Assembly (NCBI GenBank): GCA_937895515.1 | Contig: CALAYS010000149.1 | Span: 1 to 16,420 of the forward strand | Direction of reading: 5' to 3' | Length of the DNA: 16,420 nucleotides | DNA from: an uncultured bacterium | GTDB taxonomy: Bacteria > Patescibacteriota > Minisyncoccia > Phycocordibacterales > UBA9973 | Shown here: piece by piece, positions 10,792 to 16,420 of the stretch | How positions within the stretch are numbered: position 1 is the first letter of the stretch | Layout: every line of letters begins with the position of its first letter | Notes under the pieces: generated by a model | Seen by the model: only the letters and a program-made list of their open reading frames with translations | Databases searched by the model: none | What the model was told of the DNA's origin: nothing | Translations under genes and position numbers: made by a program

Positions 10792-10810
10792 CCACCGCTG
10801 GCCACGGTGG
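10792..10810. repeat. 19-bp inverted-repeat element (last copy)
   Basis: CCACCGCTGGCCACGGTGG. The stem extends outward to AGCC/GGCT with one bulged C. Confidence 0.78.
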
Positions 10811-10823
10811 CTAGGATTATCTA

Positions 10824-11207
10824 ATCCCTTGATTTAATGAGGGATCCCACCCGAGGTGAGAAAGGCAAAGGAATTCCAAATGCCTTTGCTTTGCATGGGA
10901 TCCCGCCCGAGGTGAATTCCCTTTCCTATTCCAAAAATTTTTGAAATGCTTTCCTTTGGAACACCGCGAAAAACTAGTCCCCCTCCAGGATATTGGAGGG
11001 GGGGTAAAATCAGGGTCCCCTAATAGGGCTATGAAGCCCCCTCGTATATAGTGCATATGAGGGGGTGGAAACCGCTTATAAGGGACCCCTAATTTCGTAG
11101 GAAGAGCGGTTATCCCAGTTAGGGGACCCTTATTTGGAGGGTCAATTTAAGGGGGCCTCGCGTGTGGCTTGTGTAGAAGACCGGGGGACCGCTTTAGCGG
11201 TTTGGTC
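10824..11207. other. GC-rich, densely self-complementary non-coding region
   Basis: No convincing gene is present. Visible structures: ATCCCT/AGGGAT (10824-10845), GCAAAGG/CCTTTGC (10865-10889), CCCCCTCC/GGAGGGGG (10979-11002), GGGCT/AGCCC (11026-11039), CCCCCTC/GAGGGGG (11037-11065), AACCGCT/AGCGGTT (11070-11111) and ACCGC-TTTA-GCGGT (11188-11201). GGGTCCCCTAA (11013-11023) is the exact complement of TTAGGGGACCC (11119-11129), which can also pair with GGGACCCCTAA (11082-11092) at all but one position. A direct repeat GGGATCCCRCCCGAGGTGA lies at 10841 and 10897. It may be a structured RNA, a regulated 5' leader of the structural operon, or a replication or packaging site. Confidence 0.65.
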
Positions 11208-11209
11208 AA

Positions 11210-11261
11210 TAAGAATATAAACAATCCAAACAATCCAAACAATCTAAGAATATAAACAATC
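11210..11261 (+). repeat. Short A-rich tandem repeats before the fibre genes
   Basis: TAAGAATATAAACAATC occurs at 11210-11226 and 11245-11261 with AATCCAAAC units between them. The two GAATATAAAC blocks could be late-promoter-like sequences, but this is uncertain. Confidence 0.55.
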
Positions 11262-11283
11262 TAATGATTCTAGCCATTTGGTG

Positions 11284-11793
11284 ATGAACCATCTACAAGC
11301 CATGGAAGGTCTGGTAAGTCCGGTTAACAGTGATGACCTTGATTATTCGTTTCGATATATAGATGGAAATAAATACATAATGAACAGAGAGTTTTTTAAC
11401 GAGAAATACAAGTCATCCACAGCATCACAGCAAGAGCTCGATAGAAAATGGAGATGTCACTTATTGGAACAGGAGCATCTTGATTTCTTGCAGGCTCTAT
11501 CTTATTCATCCATGTCCGCATCGGGAGGTACGAATACAGGCTCATCGCCTACAAATTGCATAGAATTTACCATTGACACCACACAGGGAACCTACTTTTT
11601 AATTGCTTTATCCTCAACTGAGGAACCATTAACATTCACTATCGATTGGGGAAGTGGCGTGGTTGATACCTATGAAACTGAAGGTGGATATTATGAGTTG
11701 TCTCATACATTTCCATCGGTAAACACAACATACTCGGTAAGGGTGTGTTTCGATGACGCAGAGAAGATACTGAAATTATACTTTCCCAATTAA
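11284..11793 (+). CDS. Fibre/adhesin-type protein with C-terminal PKD-like domain (169 aa)
   Basis: I choose ATG 11284; TTG 11278 and GTG 11281 are in frame and possible. Residues 1-80 are a helical, attachment-like region. Residues about 90-165 match the PKD/Ig-like repeat seen in BspA-type surface proteins and Bacteroidetes phage fibres: F-T-I-D-T-T-Q-G, F-T-I-D-W-G-S-G-V-V-D-T, Y-E-L-S-H-T-F-P and T-Y-S-V-R-V. The canonical W-G-D-G is W-G-S-G here. The next gene continues in the same frame after two stop codons and a 21-nt gap and starts with the LRR that normally follows such a domain, so the two may descend from one longer protein. Confidence 0.8.
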   Translation: MNHLQAMEGLVSPVNSDDLDYSFRYIDGNKYIMNREFFNEKYKSSTASQQELDRKWRCHLLEQEHLDFLQALSYSSMSASGGTNTGSSPTNCIEFTIDTTQGTYFLIALSSTEEPLTFTIDWGSGVVDTYETEGGYYELSHTFPSVNTTYSVRVCFDDAEKILKLYFPN

Positions 11794-11814
11794 CAATTAA
11801 AAGCAATATAAAAT

Positions 11815-13284
11815 ATGTCATCAAAATTAACGTCAATACAGAACCTACAGAATCTTAAGAATCTAGAGCTATTCTCTGCAAACAATCATGCTTTGGATCA
11901 TGTGGATCTTTCTGGAATGACTGAACTTATCGAAGTGGTCATAAGTAGAGAATCAGAGTCTGAGGATCCACCACTAAGGTCTCTGAATGTTACAGGGTGT
12001 GTAAATCTGGAATCTCTGGAGGTGAATAATAATGATTTTTCATTGGGATTTCCAAATCTCTCTGGGTTAAATAATCTAAATTACATAAACTTTAGTTCAT
12101 GTGGAATCTCAGAACCATTGGATCTATCTGGTCTTATAGGATTGAGAAGATTTGATCTCTCGGATAATGGGGATTTAATAGAGATTTCGGTATCGGAATC
12201 TCAATACTTAGAGTATGTGGCACTAAACGACTGTAATCTGAACGAGGAGACGGTAGATGGGATACTTACCGGCTTAAGCGATAGTGGTGTATCTAATGGC
12301 TACGTAAATCTAGGGGGAGGAACAAACTCCCCTCCTGGTCCTGATGGTCTGGCTGCAAAAGAGGAACTTGAAGATAATGGATGGGAAGTTGAGGTGAATG
12401 TTGCTGTTCCTGCATATGCTATCATAGCGGCAGACACAGATTTCGATATATCTGGTGATTTCACTATTGAAGCATTTATAAACATGTCAAACTTAGATGG
12501 ATTTCCACGAGTTTATAGCTTCGGTACATATCCAGCTGCGAATGCCATTTCAATAGAGAGTGGTACAATGTATTTCTGGGCAAACAATAGCATCCTGTTC
12601 TCCGGTTCATTTTCGCCTAATATTGGGCAATGGTATCACATAGCAGTTATGGGCAAGGGAGCTAATGTGTATATGTTTGTCAATGGTGTTAGAATAGCAA
12701 ATTCTTCATATGGAGGTTCGATCTCAAGTCAAGGTGAATCTTTAAGTATAGGTTATGGAAATGAACGCTACACCTCCCTAAGTGGGTTGATAACCAATTT
12801 TAGATGGAGCAACACTGCTCAATATAACACCGAGGCATTCCCTGTACCTACTGCACCACTGGCTAATACACCAACTTCTCTGGTCAAGTTATTGATCTTC
12901 CAGGGAGAAACTACTGGCGAACTATTGATTGACAATAGTGGGAATGGACATGATGCTGAGAGTGGTGGAAGCTTCAAGTTGGCTTATAGCGGAAACAATC
13001 CTTTTGCTGGTGAAGAGGGATCAATTAGAACTGGTGAAGCAATTTCTGCATATCCATTGATGATGGGGAAATCAGAGACTTCGTCCGCGCAGGCTTGTGG
13101 AAGAATACAGGGAGCAGCAACTCTATGTTACCTAACGGAAGAGATACCTAAGATAGGTGTGTCAATCTACTCAGATTCTTCACTAACCACGCCATTACAA
13201 AATGGATGGTATGCCTATGTTAACAGCGCCTATGAAATTGATAATGGAGATGGTCTGATAGTAAATGTCGCGTCCTGCTCATAA
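11815..13284 (+). CDS. LRR plus LamG-like tail fibre/adhesin (489 aa)
   Basis: Residues about 5-195 are irregular leucine-rich repeats (LQNLKNLELF, LRSLNVTGCVNLESLEV, LNNLNYINFSSCGI, LRRFDLSDN) closed by an N-G-W-E-V-E-V-N cap. Residues about 200-385 form a concanavalin-A-like LamG/Laminin_G_3 jelly roll (F-D-I-S-G-D-F-T-I-E-A-F-I, G-Q-W-Y-H-I-A-V, V-Y-M-F-V-N-G-V-R-I, L-I-T-N-F-R-W-S-N-T-A-Q-Y). Residues about 415-489 resemble a Cys-containing C-terminal module common in Bacteroidetes phage fibres (I-Y-S-D-S-S-L-T-T-P, N-G-W-Y-A-Y, ending V-A-S-C-S). Probable virion receptor- or glycan-binding protein. The spacer before its ATG is A-rich, without Shine-Dalgarno. Confidence 0.87.
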   Translation: MSSKLTSIQNLQNLKNLELFSANNHALDHVDLSGMTELIEVVISRESESEDPPLRSLNVTGCVNLESLEVNNNDFSLGFPNLSGLNNLNYINFSSCGISEPLDLSGLIGLRRFDLSDNGDLIEISVSESQYLEYVALNDCNLNEETVDGILTGLSDSGVSNGYVNLGGGTNSPPGPDGLAAKEELEDNGWEVEVNVAVPAYAIIAADTDFDISGDFTIEAFINMSNLDGFPRVYSFGTYPAANAISIESGTMYFWANNSILFSGSFSPNIGQWYHIAVMGKGANVYMFVNGVRIANSSYGGSISSQGESLSIGYGNERYTSLSGLITNFRWSNTAQYNTEAFPVPTAPLANTPTSLVKLLIFQGETTGELLIDNSGNGHDAESGGSFKLAYSGNNPFAGEEGSIRTGEAISAYPLMMGKSETSSAQACGRIQGAATLCYLTEEIPKIGVSIYSDSSLTTPLQNGWYAYVNSAYEIDNGDGLIVNVASCS

Positions 13285-13335
13285 TACATACACATTTTAG
13301 GTTCTTCTATAGAACATTTTATCAGGAGACATCTG

Positions 13336-13343
13336 GATATATA
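13336..13343 (+). promoter_or_regulatory. Candidate late promoter element GATATATA
   Basis: GATATATA 25 nt before the ATG at 13369. The same octamer lies upstream of 13825 and 15981, and genes here lack the early promoter. A T4-like TATAAATA equivalent is possible. Confidence 0.35.
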
Positions 13344-13368
13344 CATTATAGAAAACAAAAATGAAATT

Positions 13369-13686
13369 ATGAAACATTTAAAAGACATCAACGAGTTCTT
13401 TTACTTTGATGCTGCTACAAGATTGATCATCGTTGAAGGCACAGAACCCTTTCTTCCTGAGGTCCAATCCATTATAAATGGCATGGAGGAGACCGGAGAG
13501 TTGGCCATAGTGGATATGTCATCTTGCAACCTCAATGACATCAAGGGAGCTGTGGAATCAGATGCCAAGAAGATACTCTTTGTTAACGGTGATGATTGTG
13601 AGAGACCCATCAGATATGCTGTCATGGATCTTCACCCCGACATTATCCCTGCCCCTTCTATAACACCAGAGGATCTCAAGGTGTAA
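13369..13686 (+). CDS. Hypothetical protein of the late region (105 aa)
   Basis: The ATG at 13361 meets a stop after three codons, so 13369 is the start. The product begins MKHLKDINEFFYFDAATR and contains alternating strands and helices (I-I-V-E-G, E-L-A-I-V-D-M-S-S-C, K-K-I-L-F-V-N-G-D-D-C), ending with a Pro-rich tail (D-I-I-P-A-P-S-I-T-P-E-D-L-K-V). It carries the only ACGGTG hexamer of the late region (TAACGGTG). Its place after the fibre genes suggests a virion or assembly accessory protein. Not recognised. Confidence 0.75.
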   Translation: MKHLKDINEFFYFDAATRLIIVEGTEPFLPEVQSIINGMEETGELAIVDMSSCNLNDIKGAVESDAKKILFVNGDDCERPIRYAVMDLHPDIIPAPSITPEDLKV

Positions 13687-13798
13687 TCCCAGGGACCCGG
13701 ATTTCTGAAGGAGTTCTATAATTCCCAGCCCATGGCCCCGGGCCCAAGAAATTTGACAAAAAAGTGGCTCGATGCGCCTTCTCCTTGGATGAAATGGT

Positions 13799-13806
13799 GA
13801 TATATA
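13799..13806 (+). promoter_or_regulatory. Candidate late promoter element GATATATA
   Basis: GATATATA 18 nt upstream of ATG 13825, in a 138-nt gap that otherwise shows only a GGCCCCGGGCC palindrome (about 13733-13743). Confidence 0.35.
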
Positions 13807-13824
13807 AAAAAAACAAACAGCACA

Positions 13825-13935
13825 ATGTCAAAAGCTAAAAAGGTTGGCAAACAAAAAGCCAACAGAGGTAATCAGGTAAAGAGAGCAAGAGTAATCAAAG
13901 CCAATGAGGTACTACTCTCCAAGTTAAAATCCTAA
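13825..13935 (+). CDS. Very basic 36-aa protein
   Basis: ATG 13825 to TAA 13933. About two fifths of the residues are Lys or Arg (MSKAKKVGKQKANRGNQVKR...), with a short amphipathic helix at the C-terminus (V-L-L-S-K-L). The composition suggests nucleic-acid binding or a small internal virion/head-packaged protein (inference). It is followed within 10 nt by a very strong terminator, supporting it as a real, independently expressed gene. Family not recognised. Confidence 0.7.
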   Translation: MSKAKKVGKQKANRGNQVKRARVIKANEVLLSKLKS

Positions 13936-13941
13936 ATAAAA

Positions 13942-13971
13942 AAGTTCATCTTCCTGATGAACTTTTTTTTT
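13942..13971 (+). terminator. Rho-independent terminator
   Basis: AAGTTCATC-TTCCT-GATGAACTT then nine T. It lacks the GTGG tail typical of the early terminators. Confidence 0.95.
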
Positions 13972-13979
13972 GTTTATCT

Positions 13980-14009
13980 GAATCTTCCCGTGGGTTTTTA
14001 ATATATTTG
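13980..14009 (+). promoter_or_regulatory. Bacteroidetes-type promoter P20
   Basis: TATATTTG at 14002-14009 without AACTTTAACG, AAGGATT or the AGTAATTAAAAC leader. It is the only clear TAnnTTTG box of this kind I see after 10591 and drives the four-gene array. Confidence 0.65.
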
Positions 14010-14035
14010 CATTCTAATGAAGATGCACGAAACAC

Positions 14036-14389
14036 ATGCCAGATTATCGAACAATCAAATTTGTATATAGCAACCTAATGGACATCGATCCACAGGTTGG
14101 AAACTTCCTTGTTGACGGGGAGGAATATGTGCTGAAGTATGAGGAGATCAAGAAGTTGGAAATGCCGATTCCTACTGGGGAATATAGAATAAATGATGAT
14201 GGTCGATTGATTAAAAAATCGAGAATAGCGATCACGGGAAATTCATATATTAGTATGAACAGAGCAACCGGGGAAACCACTAGAATTGATTCAAGATATG
14301 GTACATCGATGGATAGACATGATGATAGAGGTAGAGATCTGGTTGATATAATTAAAAAGAGTATTGTTGAATGGGAGAAGATAAAGTAG
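14036..14389 (+). CDS. Tandem paralogue array, member 1 (117 aa)
   Basis: The protein opens with a strand, I-K-F-V-Y-S-N, has a strand-rich middle and closes with a helix D-I-I-K-K-S-I-V-E-W-E-K-I-K. The same frame plan (K/E-F-x-Y/W near the start, W-E/N-K/R-I at the end) recurs in the next two genes, suggesting divergent duplicates. Its last 19 nt contain the start of member 2. A 17-codon frame at 14017, closer to the promoter, overlaps the start and could be a leader. Function unknown. Confidence 0.8.
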   Translation: MPDYRTIKFVYSNLMDIDPQVGNFLVDGEEYVLKYEEIKKLEMPIPTGEYRINDDGRLIKKSRIAITGNSYISMNRATGETTRIDSRYGTSMDRHDDRGRDLVDIIKKSIVEWEKIK

Positions 14390-14622
14390 GTTTTAAATTC
14401 ACCTGGACGAAAGGAATGCCACAGAGGGATTTAACGATGCATCTCTTCCATTATATTGAAGGGGAAGAGTATGAGATTGATGATACCGGTCACGTTATTG
14501 GTAGATTTTCAGTGTTTCATGACACAGATGCCATTTTTCCGACGGAGCAAAGAATACTACTAAGAAAGGAAGATATAGAGGAACTTAGAAAATTTTTAGT
14601 GGTATGGGAAAGAATATTATAA
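14371..14622 (+). CDS. Tandem paralogue array, member 2 (83 aa)
   Basis: It starts inside the Trp-Glu-Lys-Ile codons of member 1 (aATGGga) with a 19-nt overlap. N-terminal strand F-K-F-T-W, then Y-I-E-G-E-E-Y-E-I-D matching Y/F-V-x-G-E-E-Y in member 1, and a C-terminal helix ending V-V-W-E-R-I-L. The shortest member; it lacks much of the middle of member 1. No catalytic residues recognised. Function unknown. Confidence 0.8.
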   Translation: MGEDKVGFKFTWTKGMPQRDLTMHLFHYIEGEEYEIDDTGHVIGRFSVFHDTDAIFPTEQRILLRKEDIEELRKFLVVWERIL

Positions 14623-14927
14623 AAGAGAAAAGAGTCGAATTCATATACGATCCAATCATGAAAGAATATGGACTTGGTGGAGATGTTATTGGAGAAGGAT
14701 CCGATTATTTTATACCTGACTTTAAATATGTAGCAAAAACACGTTGGACCAAACATAAAGACACAGGAGAACCTCTGATGATAGTGGAAATGTATGGAAC
14801 GTTTCTTATGAGTAACGGAAGTGTATTGAATGTCCACGAATCAACATTTGATCATGGATGGGCAATATCAGGAAAGAATTGGGACATCATCAGGCTACTA
14901 GATCTAAGATGGAACAAGATAAGATGA
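14604..14927 (+). CDS. Tandem paralogue array, member 3 (107 aa)
   Basis: It starts inside the terminal Trp codon of member 2 with the same 19-nt overlap. V-E-F-I-Y-D near the N-terminus, strand-rich middle (L-M-I-V-E-M-Y-G-T-F-L-M-S-N-G-S), and a C-terminal helix ending L-D-L-R-W-N-K-I-R. Position and ends match members 1 and 2. Function unknown. Confidence 0.8.
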   Translation: MGKNIIKEKRVEFIYDPIMKEYGLGGDVIGEGSDYFIPDFKYVAKTRWTKHKDTGEPLMIVEMYGTFLMSNGSVLNVHESTFDHGWAISGKNWDIIRLLDLRWNKIR

Positions 14928-15190
14928 TGAACTTCATATATGATGAAAGATTTGATCAATTTGATACCTGGGAAATATTAGGCAGCGGCCCGATTAGATT
15001 TATTCACGATAATTCATACTCGGTTTCCTTCGGAAGTGATACATATTTTCTGATATATGGGGTATTTACAGGAAAGGATAAATGGACATCCATAGATATG
15101 GAGTTTCAGGCATGGGCTTGTGATATAAAGCACAAGGAAATGATAGAATTAATAGGTGGAACAAAAAAATGGATATCTATTTTACCTTGA
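14909..15190 (+). CDS. Tandem paralogue array, member 4 (93 aa)
   Basis: I choose ATG 14909 rather than 14858 because it again lies inside the terminal Trp codon of the preceding member (gATGGaa) and restores the same 19-nt overlap. ATG 14924 and 14927 are alternatives. N-terminal M-N-F-I-Y-D matches V-E-F-I-Y-D of member 3. The C-terminus, K-K-W-I-S-I-L-P, is a degraded version of the W-E-K-I ending. It converges on the minus-strand terminase-like gene with a 14-nt overlap. Function unknown. Confidence 0.75.
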   Translation: MEQDKMMNFIYDERFDQFDTWEILGSGPIRFIHDNSYSVSFGSDTYFLIYGVFTGKDKWTSIDMEFQAWACDIKHKEMIELIGGTKKWISILP

Positions 15191-15932
15191 GCCAATCAAT
15201 AGCATCGGACATAAATATAGCAAAATCCTTCATTCCTTTTAACTCGTTAGGAATCTCCCCGCTGGTTCCTATAAAAACCCTAGTTGAAGTACTACTCATC
15301 ATCACAGGAAGCCAATTATGCAAAACATATTCGCGGCTTTCCCTTCTCAAATACTGAAAATTATCAACAAGAAGCACATCAATATTTCTACCGAATGGTC
15401 TACACTGAGGCCAAGCTGTTAATTTCCCACCATTTTCAAATCTCACACTAACCTCCTCCATGCTATTCACTCCAGGTTTAATATAGAAAGGTATTTCTGA
15501 ATACATTTCCATTATCATCTTTATCAGATGAGCCGATCTTTCCATGGATTCGCACGATATCACAACATCTCTTCCTTTAAATATCAAATCATGGAGAGCC
15601 ATAAATTGTATGGATGAACTTAGGCCCGATTGTCTTGGTAACGATACAGGGTAAAATCTTTTTACCTCATGATCGAGTAGAATTCTCTCTTGATCGGAGT
15701 TTAATATTGGCTTCGATTTATTACCACCAGGAAAAACCAATCCATAATCATTTATAAATCTAATAGGATTTCTATCATATTCATATAGCTTAACCATTTC
15801 AGAATCGGTAATTCTCATATTGATACCGGATCTTCTTATACCAGGACGATCCCTATAGAGAAGACTCCCCATTTTTGGGTCATTAGATGCTTCCAATTGA
15901 TCTATCTCTTTCTGTGTGTATATCTTTTCCAT
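15177..15932 (-). CDS. Degenerate T4 gp17-like large-terminase ATPase paralogue (251 aa)
   Basis: The N-terminal half follows T4-like large terminases of Bacteroidetes phages: Y-T-Q-K-E-I, D-P-K-M-G-S-L-L-Y-R-D-R, N-P-I-R-F-I-N-D-Y, the adenine-motif Gln (about Q81), I-P-F-Y-I-K-P-G-V, F-E-N-G-G-K-L and I-D-V-L-L-V-D. The Walker A equivalent (about 97-107) reads SLPRQSGLSSS, with Leu104 where active enzymes have Lys. Walker B reads L-L-V-D-N-F, with Asn191 replacing the catalytic Glu. The coupling motif is T-S-G-E instead of T-T/S-T-P. The nuclease half (family about 550-650 aa) is absent. Seen: homology layout and lost residues. Inferred: an inactive regulator or decoy, or a decaying duplicate. 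Only minus-strand gene here. Confidence 0.8.
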   Translation of the reverse strand: MEKIYTQKEIDQLEASNDPKMGSLLYRDRPGIRRSGINMRITDSEMVKLYEYDRNPIRFINDYGLVFPGGNKSKPILNSDQERILLDHEVKRFYPVSLPRQSGLSSSIQFMALHDLIFKGRDVVISCESMERSAHLIKMIMEMYSEIPFYIKPGVNSMEEVSVRFENGGKLTAWPQCRPFGRNIDVLLVDNFQYLRRESREYVLHNWLPVMMSSTSTRVFIGTSGEIPNELKGMKDFAIFMSDAIDWLKVK

Positions 15933-15967
15933 ATTGCTATTATATAAAATTATAATGTTATGTTTCC

Positions 15968-15975
15968 GATATATA
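15968..15975 (+). promoter_or_regulatory. Candidate late promoter element GATATATA
   Basis: GATATATA 5 nt before ATG 15981, in the 48-nt divergent spacer with the terminase-like gene. The opposite strand offers TTATATAATAG upstream of that gene. No TAnnTTTG box is present. Confidence 0.3.
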
Positions 15976-15980
15976 GTTAT

Positions 15981-16372
15981 ATGAAAAATATCAAAACTTT
16001 TTACCAGTTATTTGAAAGTTCGGTTCAACTAACCACATCCAATTATTGGTATTTTGTTGTTTTCTTTAATGATTCAAGAATAGGTGGAACCAGACTTGCT
16101 AGATTCTTGGTTTCTGGTGATTCTCCAAAAACTATAACAACAAAATTTTTAGAGGATCTTCTTCCGCAATACCTAGGATTTGATTCGCTATATACAATTT
16201 CACCCGATATAGAAACACCAAATATAGACGGATTCTTAGAATTTGGAGGATGGATACACGACAATATCGACGAGATTTCAATCGGAGCAGGTTTAGAAAA
16301 AATATATGTACAGGGAAGAGTAATAGAAGACGGAATGGATCTCCCGGAATTTCTAGAAGCATTTGAGGACGA
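15981..16372 (+). CDS. Hypothetical protein, 3'-truncated, with head-targeting-like N-terminus
   Basis: ATG 15981 opens a frame of about 130 codons that runs into sequencing adapter, so the true C-terminus is missing. The N-terminus M-K-N-I-K-T-F-Y-Q-L-F-E-S resembles the short leaders of T4-like proteins packaged in the prohead (T4 internal proteins begin M-K-T-Y-Q-E-F). L-F-E before Ser13 fits the (L/I)-x-E prohead-protease site. The remainder is mixed alpha/beta (N-Y-W-Y-F-V-V-F-F, then acidic and Gly-rich). Divergent from the terminase-like gene. Function unknown; packaging into the capsid is inference. Confidence 0.75.
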
Positions 16373-16420
16373 AGATCGGAAGAGCACACGTCTGAACTCC
16401 AGTCACATCACGTTATCTCG
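16373..16420 (+). other. Illumina TruSeq adapter and index (not biological)
   Basis: From 16373 the sequence is the TruSeq adapter core (AGATCGGAAGAGCACACGTC onward), followed at 16407 by an 8-nt index ATCACGTT and the fixed ATCTCG. It should be trimmed. The biological sequence ends at about 16372. Confidence 0.98.

Noticed and set aside
1572..10810. Reading the 19-bp elements as Rho-independent terminators
   Set aside because: None is followed by a T-run, and most lie 25-60 nt after an obvious terminator.
10817..11056. Minus-strand frame of 79 codons in the structured block
   Set aside because: Composition is driven by palindromes, there is no promoter or recognisable domain, and it is better explained as structured non-coding DNA.
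14858..14908. Longer start for array member 4 at ATG 14858
   Set aside because: It would overlap member 3 by 70 nt. ATG 14909 restores the 19-nt overlap seen at the other junctions.
15169..15357. Plus-strand frame after the four-gene array, starting at a similar ATGGAT
   Set aside because: It is antisense to the terminase-like gene, whose motif content is clear. The ATG-in-TGG resemblance is probably coincidental and the overlap is 22, not 19.
1..16372. tRNA genes, CRISPR arrays, insertion sequences
   Set aside because: No cloverleaf-like T-arm contexts, regularly spaced repeats with unique spacers, or transposase motifs were seen. The repeats present are dispersed and unevenly spaced.

Overview
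This window looks like the accessory (early) region plus part of the late region of a large tailed, T4-like phage of a Bacteroidetes host. The host call rests on about twenty promoters with the Bacteroidetes-type -7 box TAnnTTTG (usually TATATTTG), several with a TTG about 19 nt upstream, and on non-Shine-Dalgarno, A-rich leaders. The phage call rests on a gp17-like terminase ATPase paralogue (15177-15932, minus strand), a fibre/adhesin pair with PKD-like, leucine-rich-repeat and LamG-like domains (11284-13284), and many small genes resembling ones that recur in Bacteroidetes phages. No tRNA, CRISPR array or transposon was seen. The standard genetic code fits, since TAA, TAG and TGA all end genes.

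Layout. Positions 1-10694 are a train of about 30 very small plus-strand genes (19-158 codons) in short transcription units. The recurring unit is: (i) a promoter with an AACTTTAACG-N8-CGTT inverted repeat, an AAGGATT spacer, TATATTTG and a leader ending AGTAATTAAAAC; (ii) one to three tiny genes; (iii) a hairpin terminator with a tail resembling T6-9 then GTGG; (iv) a 19-bp inverted repeat, CACCG-N7-CGGTG, before the next promoter. The right half of that repeat, CRACGGTG, also recurs in gene orientation inside most of the small genes. Recognisable products include SH3-like small barrels (DUF4314, WYL_2 and others), a zinc-ribbon protein, membrane microproteins, two lipoproteins and an outer-membrane beta-barrel. 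Most others are hypothetical.

Positions 10695-11283 are non-coding: a terminator, the last 19-bp element, then about 385 nt of GC-rich, densely self-complementary sequence. Structural genes follow (fibre/adhesin pair, an unknown 105-aa gene, a 36-aa basic protein), where the octamer and the early promoter class almost disappear. Positions 14036-15190 hold four tandem, probably paralogous genes joined by exactly 19-nt overlaps. They converge on the minus-strand terminase-like gene, which has lost the Walker A lysine and the catalytic acidic residue. A last plus-strand gene (15981-) is cut off because the final 48 bases (16373-16420) are Illumina TruSeq adapter, not biological sequence.

Most promising for novelty: the oriented octamer and its inverted-repeat form as one genome-wide signal resembling the layout of DNA-uptake sequences, the degenerate terminase, the 19-nt-overlap gene array and the structured non-coding block. 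All counts are by eye and should be recomputed.
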